A stretch of DNA of 64,000 bases from Chryseobacterium polytrichastri. GTDB taxonomy: Bacteria > Bacteroidota > Bacteroidia > Flavobacteriales > Weeksellaceae. Within the stretch, counting starts at the first letter, position 1, and every line of letters starts with the position of its first letter. Shown in pieces: positions 34,281-43,739 of the stretch. The translations under genes and the position numbers were made by a program. The notes beneath the pieces were generated by a model. The model was not told the DNA's origin, searched no databases, and was given only the letters and a program-made list of their open reading frames with translations. The stretch covers positions 124,001-188,000 of the forward strand of contig NZ_FRAV01000003.1 of the NCBI RefSeq assembly GCF_900142445.1. The letters run 5' to 3'.

Positions 34281-34668
34281 GAGCCTGTTTAAATTTAATT
34301 TTTTGCATCACATTCAAATCTTTATCTAAATCATATTCTTTAAGGATTTTTTTTGATTTAAAAGACAATCTATTGATGACCTGTTTTTCTAACGCAAAGC
34401 TTTAGCTTCATTATGTATGTTTTCAGAGAGCAAAGGATAGAATCAACTTAGTTGATTCGTCGAAGCGTATGGATAAGCATACAGCTTCATCAGCGACGAA
34501 GTCGCATGACTTTGCTCACTTAGAATAAAGCAAAATTATTAATCAACTTAGCGTTAATCTTTTTAATCAAAAAATAATTTCAAACATCATCTATTGAGTA
34601 TTGTTGATGAAAATAAACAACTGATAACTAGATGTATAAAAATTATTGAGTAAAATCTAAACAGGCTC
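34281..34668 (-). mobile_element. MITE copy B, inverted relative to copy A
   Basis: 388 bases. The ends are the same GAGCCTGTTTA inverted repeats, flanked by direct TAA (34278-34280 and 34669-34671). The reverse complement matches copy A (22437-22832) along its length with few differences. The independent target duplications show two separate insertions rather than one duplicated block. Non-coding. Confidence 0.87.
34390..34556 (-). repeat. Inner 167-bp repeat of MITE copy B
   Basis: Bounded by TAACGCAAAG and CTTAGCGTTA (one mismatch from the perfect inverted ends in copy A). Same length as in copy A. Confidence 0.72.
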
Positions 34669-34776
34669 TAAATATGTAGAATTAAAAATAAATCTTTGCG
34701 TTAAAAAGCTTTCAACTTATAACAGTGCAGATTCCCTCCCAAATGAAAAAGAAGGAGTCTTGTTTTTTAATTCTAA

Positions 34777-35280
34777 TTAAAGAACTTCTTCAACAATGTT
34801 TTTCAATTTATTACAATCACTCTCGTTATGATCTGTGATATCGATGAAATATTTCGTTTGCCAACTTTTAGTTTTCTCAGCTTGTTTACTTTCAGGCTCA
34901 TCCCAATTAGGGTAAACCCGAAAACCTCGTTTCCCTTCTTTTTGATTGTTGGTAAGAATTTGTTTTTCAGCCAATACTTTTTTAGGAAAAATAAAAAATC
35001 CGAATTGTGTATCTTTTTCTGTTGCGATAATATAAAAATTAAAATGGTCGGAAGCATTGAACGGTTCTGTTTTTCCTTCAAAATTCCTTCTCCACAACGT
35101 TACAAATTGCCCATTTTTGGTTGGGGTAATTTTAGCTTTTCGGAATTTAATTTTTAGATTATTAATGGAAAAGTTGTGTCCAAAATACTCTTCGCATTCT
35201 AAATCTGTTTCAATGTTCGATATATTTAGCTGTAATGTTTTAAAAATGGAAGCTTCAATTCGGCTTAATTCTTTGATCAT
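34777..35280 (-). CDS. MepB family protein
   Basis: 167 residues, cytoplasmic. It resembles the MepB family: E-E-Y-F-G-H-N-F, then K-I-T-P-T-K-N-G-Q-F-V-T-L-W-R-R near 50-65, F-G-F-F-I-F-P-K and G-F-R-V-Y-P-N-W later. In Staphylococcus, mepB lies in the mepRAB multidrug operon, but its function is unknown and there is no MepA or MepR here. It stands between MITE copy B and the tatC terminator. Confidence 0.85.
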   Translation of the reverse strand: MIKELSRIEASIFKTLQLNISNIETDLECEEYFGHNFSINNLKIKFRKAKITPTKNGQFVTLWRRNFEGKTEPFNASDHFNFYIIATEKDTQFGFFIFPKKVLAEKQILTNNQKEGKRGFRVYPNWDEPESKQAEKTKSWQTKYFIDITDHNESDCNKLKNIVEEVL

Positions 35281-35298
35281 TCGCTTGTTGTTAAAAAA

Positions 35299-35337
35299 AA
35301 AGAGATCAAAGCTTTATTTAAAAACTTTGATCTCTTT
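35299..35337 (-). terminator. tatC terminator
   Basis: AAAGAGATCAAAG (35299-35311) and CTTTGATCTCTTT (35325-35337) are perfectly complementary over 13 bases. On the minus strand a T run follows. It isolates tatC from the MepB gene. Confidence 0.9.
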
Positions 35338-35372
35338 CGTTATTTAATTTTAAGTTAAAAGTCTTTCTTTAA

Positions 35373-36206
35373 TTACTTCTGAACAGTTGGAAGATTGCTT
35401 TCGCCCTCACGCTTCAGAACTTTTTTTTGAGTGTATGCACACATAAGGATACTGAACTCATATAGTAAAAGTAAAGGTAGAGCTGCCATAATCATACTCA
35501 AAACGTCTGCAGGAGTAATGATTGCTGCAACAACCATGATTAAAACTATCGCGTGGCGACGGTATGTTCTCATGAATTTTGGCGTCAGAATCCCAATGGT
35601 TGTAAGGAAATAAATAAGGATCGGGAAAAGGAAAATAACGCCCATACCCAAAATGACCTGTAAAAATAATGTTGTGTAATCGCTTAAGTCATACAACGGA
35701 ACAATAATATCTGAAATTTTGAAGATCACCCCAAAATTAATAGCAAAAGGAAGGATTAAAAAATATCCACATAAAACGCCTGTCATGAAAAGAATCCAAA
35801 TGGCATTGATGATAAAGATTGAGTTTTTTCTTTCTCTTGGATGCAAAGCCGGACCAATGAAACGCCACAGCTCCCAAACAATATAAGGGAAGGCACCTAC
35901 AATTCCTCCAAAAATAGAGACAGACATCATCACATTAAACTGCTGATAAAGTCTTTGTACACGTACCGGGAATTCCTTAGGAAGGTGAATACTATCATCT
36001 CCCAATAGCATTCTTGAAAAGTGATTGACTACTCTAAATGTCGGGAAATCATTTCTGGTAGGTCCAAAAAAGATATGGTCCATGATCCAGTTGATGTTAA
36101 AACCAACAGCGAAAGCGGCAATTATGATCGCAATCATTGATCGTACAAGATGACCTCTTAATTCTCCAATATGCCCAAGAAAGGACATTTCTTTACCTTC
36201 ACTCAC
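35373..36206 (-). CDS. tatC: Twin-arginine translocase subunit TatC
   Basis: 277 residues. The N-terminus F-L-G-H-I-G-E-L-R-G-H-L-V is the TatC signature that binds the twin-arginine signal. Six membrane helices follow, with R-R-H-A-I in the last third. TatC recognises folded precursors and, with TatA-type proteins, moves them across the inner membrane. No tatA is adjacent. The periplasmic loop after helix 1 is longer than in E. coli TatC. A -7 element (minus strand TAAATTTG, 36227-36234) lies 20 bases upstream. Confidence 0.95.
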   Translation of the reverse strand: MSEGKEMSFLGHIGELRGHLVRSMIAIIIAAFAVGFNINWIMDHIFFGPTRNDFPTFRVVNHFSRMLLGDDSIHLPKEFPVRVQRLYQQFNVMMSVSIFGGIVGAFPYIVWELWRFIGPALHPRERKNSIFIINAIWILFMTGVLCGYFLILPFAINFGVIFKISDIIVPLYDLSDYTTLFLQVILGMGVIFLFPILIYFLTTIGILTPKFMRTYRRHAIVLIMVVAAIITPADVLSMIMAALPLLLLYEFSILMCAYTQKKVLKREGESNLPTVQK

Positions 36207-36318
36207 AGAATAATTTTTTAAAGTTCCAAATTTATGAAAAAAGTTTCAGTAAAGTGAGAAGATAGATGTTTAAAATTCAAGGGCTGAAATTTAAAATCTA
36301 GAGCTTCAAACTCTCATC

Positions 36319-37278
36319 TTAATTAATTCCTTCATCCAACAACTTATGCAGATCAATAATGCCGAAATACTTTCCATTTTCTGTTACGATCAGCTGTCCG
36401 ATATTATTTTCTTTTAATATTTTCATGGCTTCTTTTGCCAATGCATTTCTTTCAATGGTTTTCGGATGGGCAGACATGATATCTTTCGCTAAAACTTTAG
36501 AAACATCTTCGCCTTTCATCAGCATTCTTCTTAGATCTCCATCAGTAACAACTCCAATGATTTGATCTTCATTCGTTACCACGGTAATTCCATGTCTTGA
36601 TGCGCTGATAGAAATAATAACATCTCTTACGGTAGCGTCTTCGGTAACCTGAGGTTTCTGAGAAGATAGAAAATCATCAACTTTTGAAATTAAATTTTTT
36701 CCTAAGCTTCCTCCGGGATGAAATTTCGCAAAATCATTTTCTTTAAAATCATTTAATTCCATCAAAGCGATGGCCAAAGCGTCTCCCAATGCCATTTGTA
36801 AAGTGGTGGAACTTGTTGGTGCTAATTTATTCGGGCAAGCTTCCATGTCAACATGAGTGTCCAAAATAATTTCTGAAAATTCTGCTAATTTGCTTTTTTT
36901 ATTGCCTGTCATTCCAATCAAAGAAGAAGAATAATCTTTTAAATAAGGAACAAGGGTTACGATTTCAGGAGAGTTTCCCGAATGAGAAATACATAAAACA
37001 ACATCCTGTTTTTGAATAACTCCCAAATCTCCATGAATGGCTTCTGAAGCATGAAGAAACTGGGATGGAGTGCCTGTAGAGTTTAATGTGGCTACGATTT
37101 TATTTCCAACATGGGCAGATTTTCCGATTCCTACAACGATTAATTTTCCTTTTGCGGAGTGAATAATTTCTACCGCTTTAACAAAATTGTCGTCTATTCT
37201 GTTTTTTAATTTTTCAAGTTCTGAAATTTCTATTTCTAACGTGCTTTTTGCGATTGAAATGATATTCGGTCTTTCCAT
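36319..37278 (-). CDS. kdsD: Arabinose-5-phosphate isomerase (KpsF/GutQ/KdsD)
   Basis: 319 residues. A SIS sugar-isomerase domain (about 35-175) holds V-V-G-I-G-K-S-A-H-V-G and S-H-S-G-N-S-P-E, and two CBS domains follow (about 205-319). It converts ribulose-5-phosphate to arabinose-5-phosphate, the first step to Kdo for lipopolysaccharide. Divergent from recQ across a 161-base gap. A weak minus-strand -7 element (TATTTTTG) lies near 37303. Confidence 0.93.
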   Translation of the reverse strand: MERPNIISIAKSTLEIEISELEKLKNRIDDNFVKAVEIIHSAKGKLIVVGIGKSAHVGNKIVATLNSTGTPSQFLHASEAIHGDLGVIQKQDVVLCISHSGNSPEIVTLVPYLKDYSSSLIGMTGNKKSKLAEFSEIILDTHVDMEACPNKLAPTSSTTLQMALGDALAIALMELNDFKENDFAKFHPGGSLGKNLISKVDDFLSSQKPQVTEDATVRDVIISISASRHGITVVTNEDQIIGVVTDGDLRRMLMKGEDVSKVLAKDIMSAHPKTIERNALAKEAMKILKENNIGQLIVTENGKYFGIIDLHKLLDEGIN

Positions 37279-37399
37279 TTTTACTTTTACAATTTTGTAT
37301 ACAAAAATATCCTGATATAAAATTATACTTTAAAAAGAATATTTAATATAAATTTTATTTTTATAAATTCGTTCGCTTTTATTTTCAGCAAAAAATTTA

Positions 37400-37407
37400 T
37401 AACTTTG
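37400..37407 (+). promoter_or_regulatory. recQ -7 promoter element
   Basis: TAACTTTG matches TAnnTTTG, 32 bases before the ATG at 37440. No exact TTG is found at 19-base spacing. Confidence 0.5.
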
Positions 37408-37439
37408 GGATGGATGCAAATTTAGCAATACAAAATTAG

Positions 37440-39644
37440 ATGAGCGCAAAAAAAGCCAATTTATCAGGCGAATTGAAAAAATATTTCGGATTTTCTACCT
37501 TTAAAGGTCAACAAGAGGAGATCATAGAAAATCTGTTAGACGGAAAGGATATATTTGTTTTGATGCCGACAGGAGGGGGTAAGTCTTTATGCTACCAACT
37601 ACCAGCTCTTATTTCCGAAGGTACTGCGATAGTGGTTTCGCCTTTAATAGCATTAATGAAGAATCAAGTGGACGCCGTAAATGGCCTTTCGTCTGACGAA
37701 GGGGTTGCGCATGTTCTAAATTCATCACTAAACAAAACACAGACCAAACAGGTTTTTGACGATATTAAAAGTGGCAGAACAAAACTGTTGTACGTAGCTC
37801 CGGAATCATTAATCAAGGAAGATTATCTTGAGTTTCTGAAAGATGTGAAAATTTCTTTCGTTGCTATAGACGAGGCACACTGTATTTCGGAATGGGGACA
37901 TGATTTTAGACCTGAGTACAGGAATTTAAAATCGATTATTGATAAAATTGCCGATGTTCCGGTGATTGCATTAACAGCCACAGCAACTCCAAAAGTTCAG
38001 GATGATATCCAGAAAACTTTAGGAATGATAGACGCATTGGTGTTTAAGGAAAGTTTCAATCGTGCCAATTTATATTATGAAGTACGTCCGAAAGTTAATG
38101 TAGATAAAGAGATTGTAAAATTTATCAATCAAAGAAAAGGGAAGTCAGGAATTGTTTACTGTTTAAGCCGTAGAAAAGTTGAAGAATTTGCCCAACTTTT
38201 ACAGGTTAATGGAATCAATGCTTTACCTTATCATGCCGGACTTGACCAAAAGGTAAGGGTTGCCAATCAGGATAAATTCCTGATGGAAGATGCTGATGTG
38301 ATTGTAGCTACAATTGCATTCGGAATGGGAATTGACAAGCCGGATGTTCGATTTGTGATTCACTATGATTTTCCAAAATCATTGGAAAGTTATTATCAGG
38401 AAACAGGTCGTGCAGGTCGTGACGGAGGAGAAGGATATTGCCTTTCATTTTACGACCCGAAAGATATAGAGAAGCTAGAGAAGTTCTTAGCTCAGAAGCC
38501 TGTTTCGGAAAGAGAGATTGGGTTACAGCTTTTAAATGAAGTGGTTGGTTACGCCGAAACTTCTATGAGCAGAAGACAGTATATTCTGTATTATTTTGGG
38601 GAGATTTTTGATCCGGTAACGGGTGAAGGAGCCAACATGTGTGATAATGCATCAAATCCTCCAAAATTAAAAGATGCCACAGAAGATTTGAAAAAGGTGT
38701 TGGAACTCATCAAAATGACAGGCGAAAAATTCAAATCTAAAGATTTGATTTCTGTTATTGTAGGTAAAGAAAGCGCCGTAACAAAATCGTATAAATTAGA
38801 ACAGACTTCTTATTTCGGTTTCGGAAAAGAGGAAAAAGATAATTACTGGAAAACGATTTTAAGACAGGCCACTGTTCAAAATTTCTTACAGAAGGATATT
38901 GAAACCTATGGTGTTTTAAAAATTTCTGAAAAAGGACATTTAGTTTTAAATGGAAAATTAGAACACGCATTCTTGATTGCTGAAGACAGAGAGTTTGATT
39001 TATCTCAGACAAAAGCAGAAAGCGATCAGGTTCAAATGCAGGCAAGTGGAACTTTAGACCAAAATTTATTTGGACAATTAAAAGAATTAAGAAAAAAAGT
39101 AGCGAAGAAATACGGTATTCCTCCTTACACAGTGTTCATGGATCCAAGTTTGGAAGATATGACAGTACAGTATCCTATAAGATTAGATGAAATATCTAAA
39201 ATTTATGGAGTTGGTGAAGGAAAGGCTAAGAAATACGGTAAAGAATTCGCAGATTTTATAAAAACTTACGTTGAGGATAATAATATAGAACGTACTCAAG
39301 ATATGGTCTTGAAACAGGTGGCTAATAAATCCAGCCATAAAGTTTTCATTATCCAAAGTACCGACAAAAAGATTGATCTTGAAGATATTGCAAGAGCCAA
39401 GAATTTATCAATGAATGAATTGTTAAAGGAAATGGAAAGTGTTGTCTATCAAGGGACAAAGTTGAATATCGATTATTATATTGAAGATAATTTTGATGAA
39501 GATATTGTAGACGGTTTCATGGAATTCATGACCGAGTCTGAAAGCGACAGCATGAAAGTCTTGTTAGACGAGTTTGGAGATGAACTTTCTGATGAAGAAG
39601 TAAGAATGTTGAGAATCAAGTTTATCAGTGATGTAGCTAATTAA
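37440..39644 (+). CDS. recQ: ATP-dependent DNA helicase RecQ
   Basis: 734 residues. Helicase motif I M-P-T-G-G-G-K-S (lysine near 47), D-E-A-H, T-A-T-A and motif VI Q-E-T-G-R-A-G-R-D-G are intact. The RQC region follows, then an HRDC domain at about 530-610 and a ~120-residue C-terminal extension with a winged-helix look. In the zinc region (near 400) only one cysteine remains (M-C-D-N-A-S-N-P), where E. coli RecQ has four ligands; I recall such loss in other Bacteroidota. A 3'-5' helicase for recombination and fork repair. Confidence 0.95.
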   Translation: MSAKKANLSGELKKYFGFSTFKGQQEEIIENLLDGKDIFVLMPTGGGKSLCYQLPALISEGTAIVVSPLIALMKNQVDAVNGLSSDEGVAHVLNSSLNKTQTKQVFDDIKSGRTKLLYVAPESLIKEDYLEFLKDVKISFVAIDEAHCISEWGHDFRPEYRNLKSIIDKIADVPVIALTATATPKVQDDIQKTLGMIDALVFKESFNRANLYYEVRPKVNVDKEIVKFINQRKGKSGIVYCLSRRKVEEFAQLLQVNGINALPYHAGLDQKVRVANQDKFLMEDADVIVATIAFGMGIDKPDVRFVIHYDFPKSLESYYQETGRAGRDGGEGYCLSFYDPKDIEKLEKFLAQKPVSEREIGLQLLNEVVGYAETSMSRRQYILYYFGEIFDPVTGEGANMCDNASNPPKLKDATEDLKKVLELIKMTGEKFKSKDLISVIVGKESAVTKSYKLEQTSYFGFGKEEKDNYWKTILRQATVQNFLQKDIETYGVLKISEKGHLVLNGKLEHAFLIAEDREFDLSQTKAESDQVQMQASGTLDQNLFGQLKELRKKVAKKYGIPPYTVFMDPSLEDMTVQYPIRLDEISKIYGVGEGKAKKYGKEFADFIKTYVEDNNIERTQDMVLKQVANKSSHKVFIIQSTDKKIDLEDIARAKNLSMNELLKEMESVVYQGTKLNIDYYIEDNFDEDIVDGFMEFMTESESDSMKVLLDEFGDELSDEEVRMLRIKFISDVAN

Positions 39645-39654
39645 GTAATTTAAA

Positions 39655-40197
39655 ATGTTTTTAAATCTTAATGAAGTAATTTTAAAAGAAATTCTTCCAA
39701 AGAAGAGTTTCTTTTTTAATATGACTGAAAAAATTAGAATTGTTTTTTCCTTTTTCTTTCTTGGGATTTCCATCTTATTTCTTGTAAATATGAATGCTCC
39801 TTTTTTCATTTTTGCAATAGTTATGTTTTTTACAGCCCTCTACATAGCTTTTTTTCGATGGGGCTTGAGGTATTTTGATTTAAAAAATAATTATTACTTA
39901 ATAACAAATCAAAGAATAATTGTAGCTGAAAAATCAAAAAAGGAAATTTTGAAATCTAAAAATTTTGAAGAGATAAAAAGGGTTAATGTAGAAATGAATC
40001 ATAACTATTTTGGAAATATCATTTTTGGAGTGCCAGAGGATATTTTTGGAAGCAATGATGAAGATTTTTCTTTTTTCACAAGAGGCGGGATGAATTTCAA
40101 GGAAGACGAATATGTATTTCTAAGCGTAGAAAATATTAACGAAATTATTCCTGTTTTTGAAAGTTTGGGGTTAAAGGTCAATAAAACTTTTTATTAA
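39655..40197 (+). CDS. Small membrane protein with PH-like cytoplasmic domain
   Basis: 180 residues. Two adjacent hydrophobic helices (about 30-70) are followed by a soluble beta-rich part. The pattern Y-Y-L-I-T-N-Q-R-I-I-V-A-E, then I-K-R-V-N-V, resembles bacterial PH (bPH2/YdbT-like) domains, where the T-N-Q-R-I segment is typical. Function not known. The gene sits between recQ and a glycosyltransferase with gaps of 10 and 7 bases, so the four plus-strand genes from recQ to the AraC regulator may share a transcript. Confidence 0.7.
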   Translation: MFLNLNEVILKEILPKKSFFFNMTEKIRIVFSFFFLGISILFLVNMNAPFFIFAIVMFFTALYIAFFRWGLRYFDLKNNYYLITNQRIIVAEKSKKEILKSKNFEEIKRVNVEMNHNYFGNIIFGVPEDIFGSNDEDFSFFTRGGMNFKEDEYVFLSVENINEIIPVFESLGLKVNKTFY

Positions 40198-40204
40198 TTA
40201 ACAA

Positions 40205-41287
40205 ATGAAAAAAATTTCTGTTATGTTTATTCTGCCGGATTTGGAAACCGGAGGTGCAGAAAGAATTGTTACCACAATAGCAAATCATCTTTCCAGAGAT
40301 CGGTTTGAACCTAAGATTTTGCTTTTACGTAAGAAAGGCGGATATCTTAATCTTCTTAGGAAAGATGTTGAAATTATTGATATTAATACAGAAAGAATCA
40401 GACATTCTTTAAAGCCTATTTTAGGTGAGATTTATAGAAGAAAACCGGATATTGTATTTTCTGGTTTTGGAGAGGTAAATGCTTACTTAGCTTTGTTTAT
40501 AAAACTTTTTCCGAGAACAAAATTCATTGCCCGAGAAACCAATGTTGTAACGGAGCATGTGACGAGAAAGGAAATAAAGTTTTTCTATAATTTCTATAAT
40601 AATTACCAGAGAATTATTGCACAAAGTGATGATATGTTGAAGGATTTGACTAAAAATTTCAACATAAAGTCACAGAAAATTATTAAAATAAATAATCCTG
40701 TTGATTTCGAATTTATAGACCAAAAACTATTAAATGCTGTAAAGCCTGAAAGTTTTAAATACAATTATAAAAATGTTGTAGCCATTGGAAATTTATCTGC
40801 CAGAAAAGGGTTCGACAATTTGCTGAAAGTTTTTTCAAGGCTTAAAAACGAAAATATTTTACTCCATATTTTAGGTGATGGAAACGATAGAGAAATTTTA
40901 CACCAAATGAAGGATTTCTTAGGATTAAAAAATGTTTTCTTTCATGGAAGACAGGAAAATCCTTATCAGTTCCTAAAGTTTGCAGATTTATTTATTCTTT
41001 CCTCAAGGTATGAAGGTTTTCCAAATGTTTTATTGGAAGCCGGAGCTTGCGGAACATATTCTCTTGCCAATAATTGTCCGGGAGGAATTAATGAAATCAT
41101 TCAACCTCGTATTAATGGTGAAATCTCTGACATTGAAAATCATGAAGATTTTTCACAAAAAGTGATGAGTATTCTTCATGAAACTTATGATAAAGATTCA
41201 ATTAAAAACTCTATCAGCTCAAGATTTTCAAAAGATATTATTTTAGATAAATACGAAAAGGTCTTGCTAGATTTGATGAAGAAATAA
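40205..41287 (+). CDS. Glycosyltransferase family 4 protein
   Basis: 360 residues, GT-B fold. The N-terminal loop P-D-L-E-T-G-G-A-E-R-I is the usual acceptor-side motif. The C-terminal half has G-N-L-S-A-R-K-G-F-D-N-L-L and S-S-R-Y-E-G-F-P-N-V-L-L-E-A with the E-x7-E donor-binding pair. It should transfer a sugar from a nucleotide donor to a glycan or lipid acceptor at the cytoplasmic membrane face. It is not within a larger polysaccharide cluster here, so the product is unknown. Confidence 0.9.
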   Translation: MKKISVMFILPDLETGGAERIVTTIANHLSRDRFEPKILLLRKKGGYLNLLRKDVEIIDINTERIRHSLKPILGEIYRRKPDIVFSGFGEVNAYLALFIKLFPRTKFIARETNVVTEHVTRKEIKFFYNFYNNYQRIIAQSDDMLKDLTKNFNIKSQKIIKINNPVDFEFIDQKLLNAVKPESFKYNYKNVVAIGNLSARKGFDNLLKVFSRLKNENILLHILGDGNDREILHQMKDFLGLKNVFFHGRQENPYQFLKFADLFILSSRYEGFPNVLLEAGACGTYSLANNCPGGINEIIQPRINGEISDIENHEDFSQKVMSILHETYDKDSIKNSISSRFSKDIILDKYEKVLLDLMKK

Positions 41288-41296
41288 ACAAGATAT

Positions 41297-42409
41297 ATGC
41301 TTATTGAAGGTATTTCTTTTTCGGGAATGGCAGTTTCTCTTTTGTGTATTCTATTGTTGCTTTCCAAAAAATATAAAAAAGAGGCAGATAAGTATTTTAT
41401 GGTTTGGCTTATCATCTGTATAGCCAATATTGGATATTATGTATTCCCTTCTTTGTTGCCACAATACTTACAGACTGTTGGATTTACATTTCCGATTCTT
41501 AGTATATCTGTGCTTTATCTGTATGTAAGCTCCATAGCATTTTCAATACCTTTTCACCGAAAGTATATTCTAAAGCATTCGTTATTTTTTGTAGGATATA
41601 ATCTTCTTTTTATCTTGACCTCTTGTTTTTGCAAGAAAATTATATTTGTAGATAATATACCTTATTTTGATATTGGTCAGCATGAATTGTTGTTGGATCT
41701 ACTTACTTTACCCATGGTTTTTATTCCTATGGTGTATATTATACTGTGTTATCTTGCTTTAAGAAAATATCAGAAAATCTTGCCCCAATATTACTCTTCA
41801 CTTGAGAAAATAAATCTTAATTGGTTAAAATGGATTATTTTATCATTAATCTTTCTTCTTGTCTTTATATTCGGGATCATTTCGCTGGGGCCTAGGTCTT
41901 ATCAACTCCCGTTTCAAGATCTTTTTAAAATAGTAGGTGCCATTCAAAGTATCTATGTTTTTATTATGGTATTTTTCGGATTGAAGCAAAGTATTATTAT
42001 TGATCAACCTATTGCAGTTCCAGATTATGATCTTGAAAAAAGTCAAGAAAAAACAGGAACATCCGATGATAGGCTACAGAAGATGTCTGAAGAACTATTA
42101 GATTATATGAAAAGTGAGAAGCCTTATCTTGATGAGGAGCTTAGTCTTTCAAAGTTATCTTCATTCCTGGGAGTATCTTCTAATCAGCTTTCACAAATGG
42201 TCAATCAAAATTTAAATACCAATTTTTATAAGTTTGTTAATTCCTATCGGATAAATGAAGTAAAGGAAAAATTGAAAGATTCAAAGTATAATCATTATTC
42301 AATCTTGGGGATTGCTTTTGAATCTGGCTTTAATTCTAAATCTACCTTTAATAAAATCTTCAAAGAAGAAACAGGGATGACTCCTTCTGAATATAAAAAG
42401 TCCAAATAG
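41297..42409 (+). CDS. Membrane-anchored AraC-family transcriptional regulator
   Basis: 370 residues with the same plan as the protein at 1640-2755: about seven membrane helices (residues 1-230), a short linker, and an AraC double helix-turn-helix (about 270-368). The DNA-binding part has P-Y-L-D-E-E-L-S-L-S-K-L and A-F-E-S-G-F-N-S-K-S-T-F-N. It begins ten bases after the glycosyltransferase stop. A direct signal-to-DNA one-component sensor is likely. Target unknown. Confidence 0.87.
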   Translation: MLIEGISFSGMAVSLLCILLLLSKKYKKEADKYFMVWLIICIANIGYYVFPSLLPQYLQTVGFTFPILSISVLYLYVSSIAFSIPFHRKYILKHSLFFVGYNLLFILTSCFCKKIIFVDNIPYFDIGQHELLLDLLTLPMVFIPMVYIILCYLALRKYQKILPQYYSSLEKINLNWLKWIILSLIFLLVFIFGIISLGPRSYQLPFQDLFKIVGAIQSIYVFIMVFFGLKQSIIIDQPIAVPDYDLEKSQEKTGTSDDRLQKMSEELLDYMKSEKPYLDEELSLSKLSSFLGVSSNQLSQMVNQNLNTNFYKFVNSYRINEVKEKLKDSKYNHYSILGIAFESGFNSKSTFNKIFKEETGMTPSEYKKSK

Positions 42410-42480
42410 ATAATAGTACGTCCTAATCTATAGATTAAGACGATTGGTTGTATTTATTAGCGCAGTTTTGCCATAAAAAA

Positions 42481-43152
42481 ATGGATACACTATTTCATAC
42501 TGTAAGTATTATTATTCATGTTTTTTGCGGGATTTTGGCACTTCTTATTGGCTTTACTTTGTTAGTGAAAAAAAAAGGAACATTATTCCATAAAAAAGCA
42601 GGTCTTTGGTTTGCTGTTTTAATGGTCTTTATTTTTATTACTGGGGTAGCAGGAGTTATTATTTTTAAAAGAAATATGTTTTTGCTAGTGATTACAGTGT
42701 TGGCAGGATACAACACTTATTCAGGAATCCGAATTGTAAGAATAAAGTCTAATGTACGGTACTGGAAAGATATATTTGCGATGATTGCTGCTGTAATCAC
42801 AACTGTGTATTTTTTATTCTATTTACATTCAATTGGTTTTTATTGGGATCCCGTTATTATTTATTCAACAGTAGGCTATTTATTTTTGGTTATTTTATAT
42901 GACATATCCCGTTATTTTATCCCAAAATCCCGATATGGGAATCTTTGGATCTATGAACATTCATGTAAAATGATAAGCGCATTGAGCGGTCTTTTGTCTG
43001 CTTTTATAGGAACTATTTTACCTCATTACAAGCCCTACAGTCAGATTATGCCATCTCTGTTGATGACGTTGGTAATGATATTTTTCGTTATAAAATTATT
43101 TACTATGCATAGGCAAAAGGATCCATCTAAGAATGAGATCTTTCAGAAATAA
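42481..43152 (+). CDS. Multi-spanning membrane protein (DUF2306-like)
   Basis: 223 residues from the ATG at 42481; a TTG 11 codons earlier is less likely. About seven membrane helices. Conserved-looking histidines lie in helix 1 (I-I-H-V-F-C-G) and the following loop (F-H-K-K-A-G-L-W-F). This fits the DUF2306-type membrane family, whose function is unknown and where histidines could bind haem or metal. It follows the AraC regulator by 71 bases. Confidence 0.7.
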   Translation: MDTLFHTVSIIIHVFCGILALLIGFTLLVKKKGTLFHKKAGLWFAVLMVFIFITGVAGVIIFKRNMFLLVITVLAGYNTYSGIRIVRIKSNVRYWKDIFAMIAAVITTVYFLFYLHSIGFYWDPVIIYSTVGYLFLVILYDISRYFIPKSRYGNLWIYEHSCKMISALSGLLSAFIGTILPHYKPYSQIMPSLLMTLVMIFFVIKLFTMHRQKDPSKNEIFQK

Positions 43153-43267
43153 ATAGATCGTTGGTAAAATAGAAGTTCTTATTTTTGATTAAGGAATGTA
43201 TTACGAGTTTCTATATTTCCTTACCTTTGACGTTATTAATTTTATCTAAAAAATCAATTTTTCATAC

Positions 43268-43618
43268 ATGAGAAAAATCCCGAAAATAGGATGTGCCTGC
43301 GAAAAACCTACCCAAAGCTATACTGAATATAGAAGTTCTGAAGTAGGTGTAGATCATACTAACGGAAGAAATGCAGAAGTAATGATTCAACAATGTAAAC
43401 TTTGTCAAAGAATATGGGTTCATTATTTTGTTGAATTTGACCATGATTCTAATTCAGGGAGATGGTATAAAGGAATTGTTTCCAAAAAAGATCTTTCAGA
43501 AATTACACCTGAAAATGCTGTAGAACATCTGGAAAACCTTGAGTGGTATGTGTATGGAGGTCCGTTTTTTGAAAATACCATAACATTTGGAGAAGGGAAG
43601 GTGAATGTAGATTTATAA
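43268..43618 (+). CDS. Small protein with C-x-C and C-x-x-C pairs, function unknown
   Basis: 116 residues, no signal peptide. Cysteines occur as G-C-A-C-E near residue 9 and Q-C-K-L-C near 44, and two histidines lie near (V-D-H-T-N-G, W-V-H-Y-F). They could form one zinc site (inference). The rest is acidic and mixed alpha/beta. A -7 element TACCTTTG lies at 43222-43229. I do not recognise the family. Confidence 0.75.
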   Translation: MRKIPKIGCACEKPTQSYTEYRSSEVGVDHTNGRNAEVMIQQCKLCQRIWVHYFVEFDHDSNSGRWYKGIVSKKDLSEITPENAVEHLENLEWYVYGGPFFENTITFGEGKVNVDL

Positions 43619-43667
43619 CATCTTCACTAGATTGAAAATTTCTATTTCAAAATTGATAAATCTCACT

Positions 43668-43697
43668 TTGGTGCTTGGTAATTAATCTGTAAATTTG
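43668..43697 (+). promoter_or_regulatory. lpd promoter
   Basis: TTG (43668-43670), a 19-base spacer and TAAATTTG (43690-43697): a full consensus promoter, 42 bases before the lpd start. Confidence 0.85.
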
Positions 43698-43739
43698 TAA
43701 GAATTAAAGAGATAATAATAAACAAATTCATAAAATAAC

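Noticed and set aside
22437..34668. Composite transposon bounded by the two MITEs
   Set aside because: No transposase is present, the genes between are ordinary chromosomal ones, and each MITE has its own target duplication, so two independent insertions explain the pattern.
34777..35280. A mepRAB multidrug operon
   Set aside because: Only the MepB-like gene is present; no MATE transporter or MarR-type regulator lies nearby.
35057..35347. Plus-strand frame opposite the MepB gene
   Set aside because: It is the reverse of a well-supported gene and runs across a terminator hairpin; no protein features.
42448..42480. TTG start for the DUF2306-like protein
   Set aside because: The ATG at 42481 directly precedes the first membrane helix; the extra 11 residues add nothing typical of the family.
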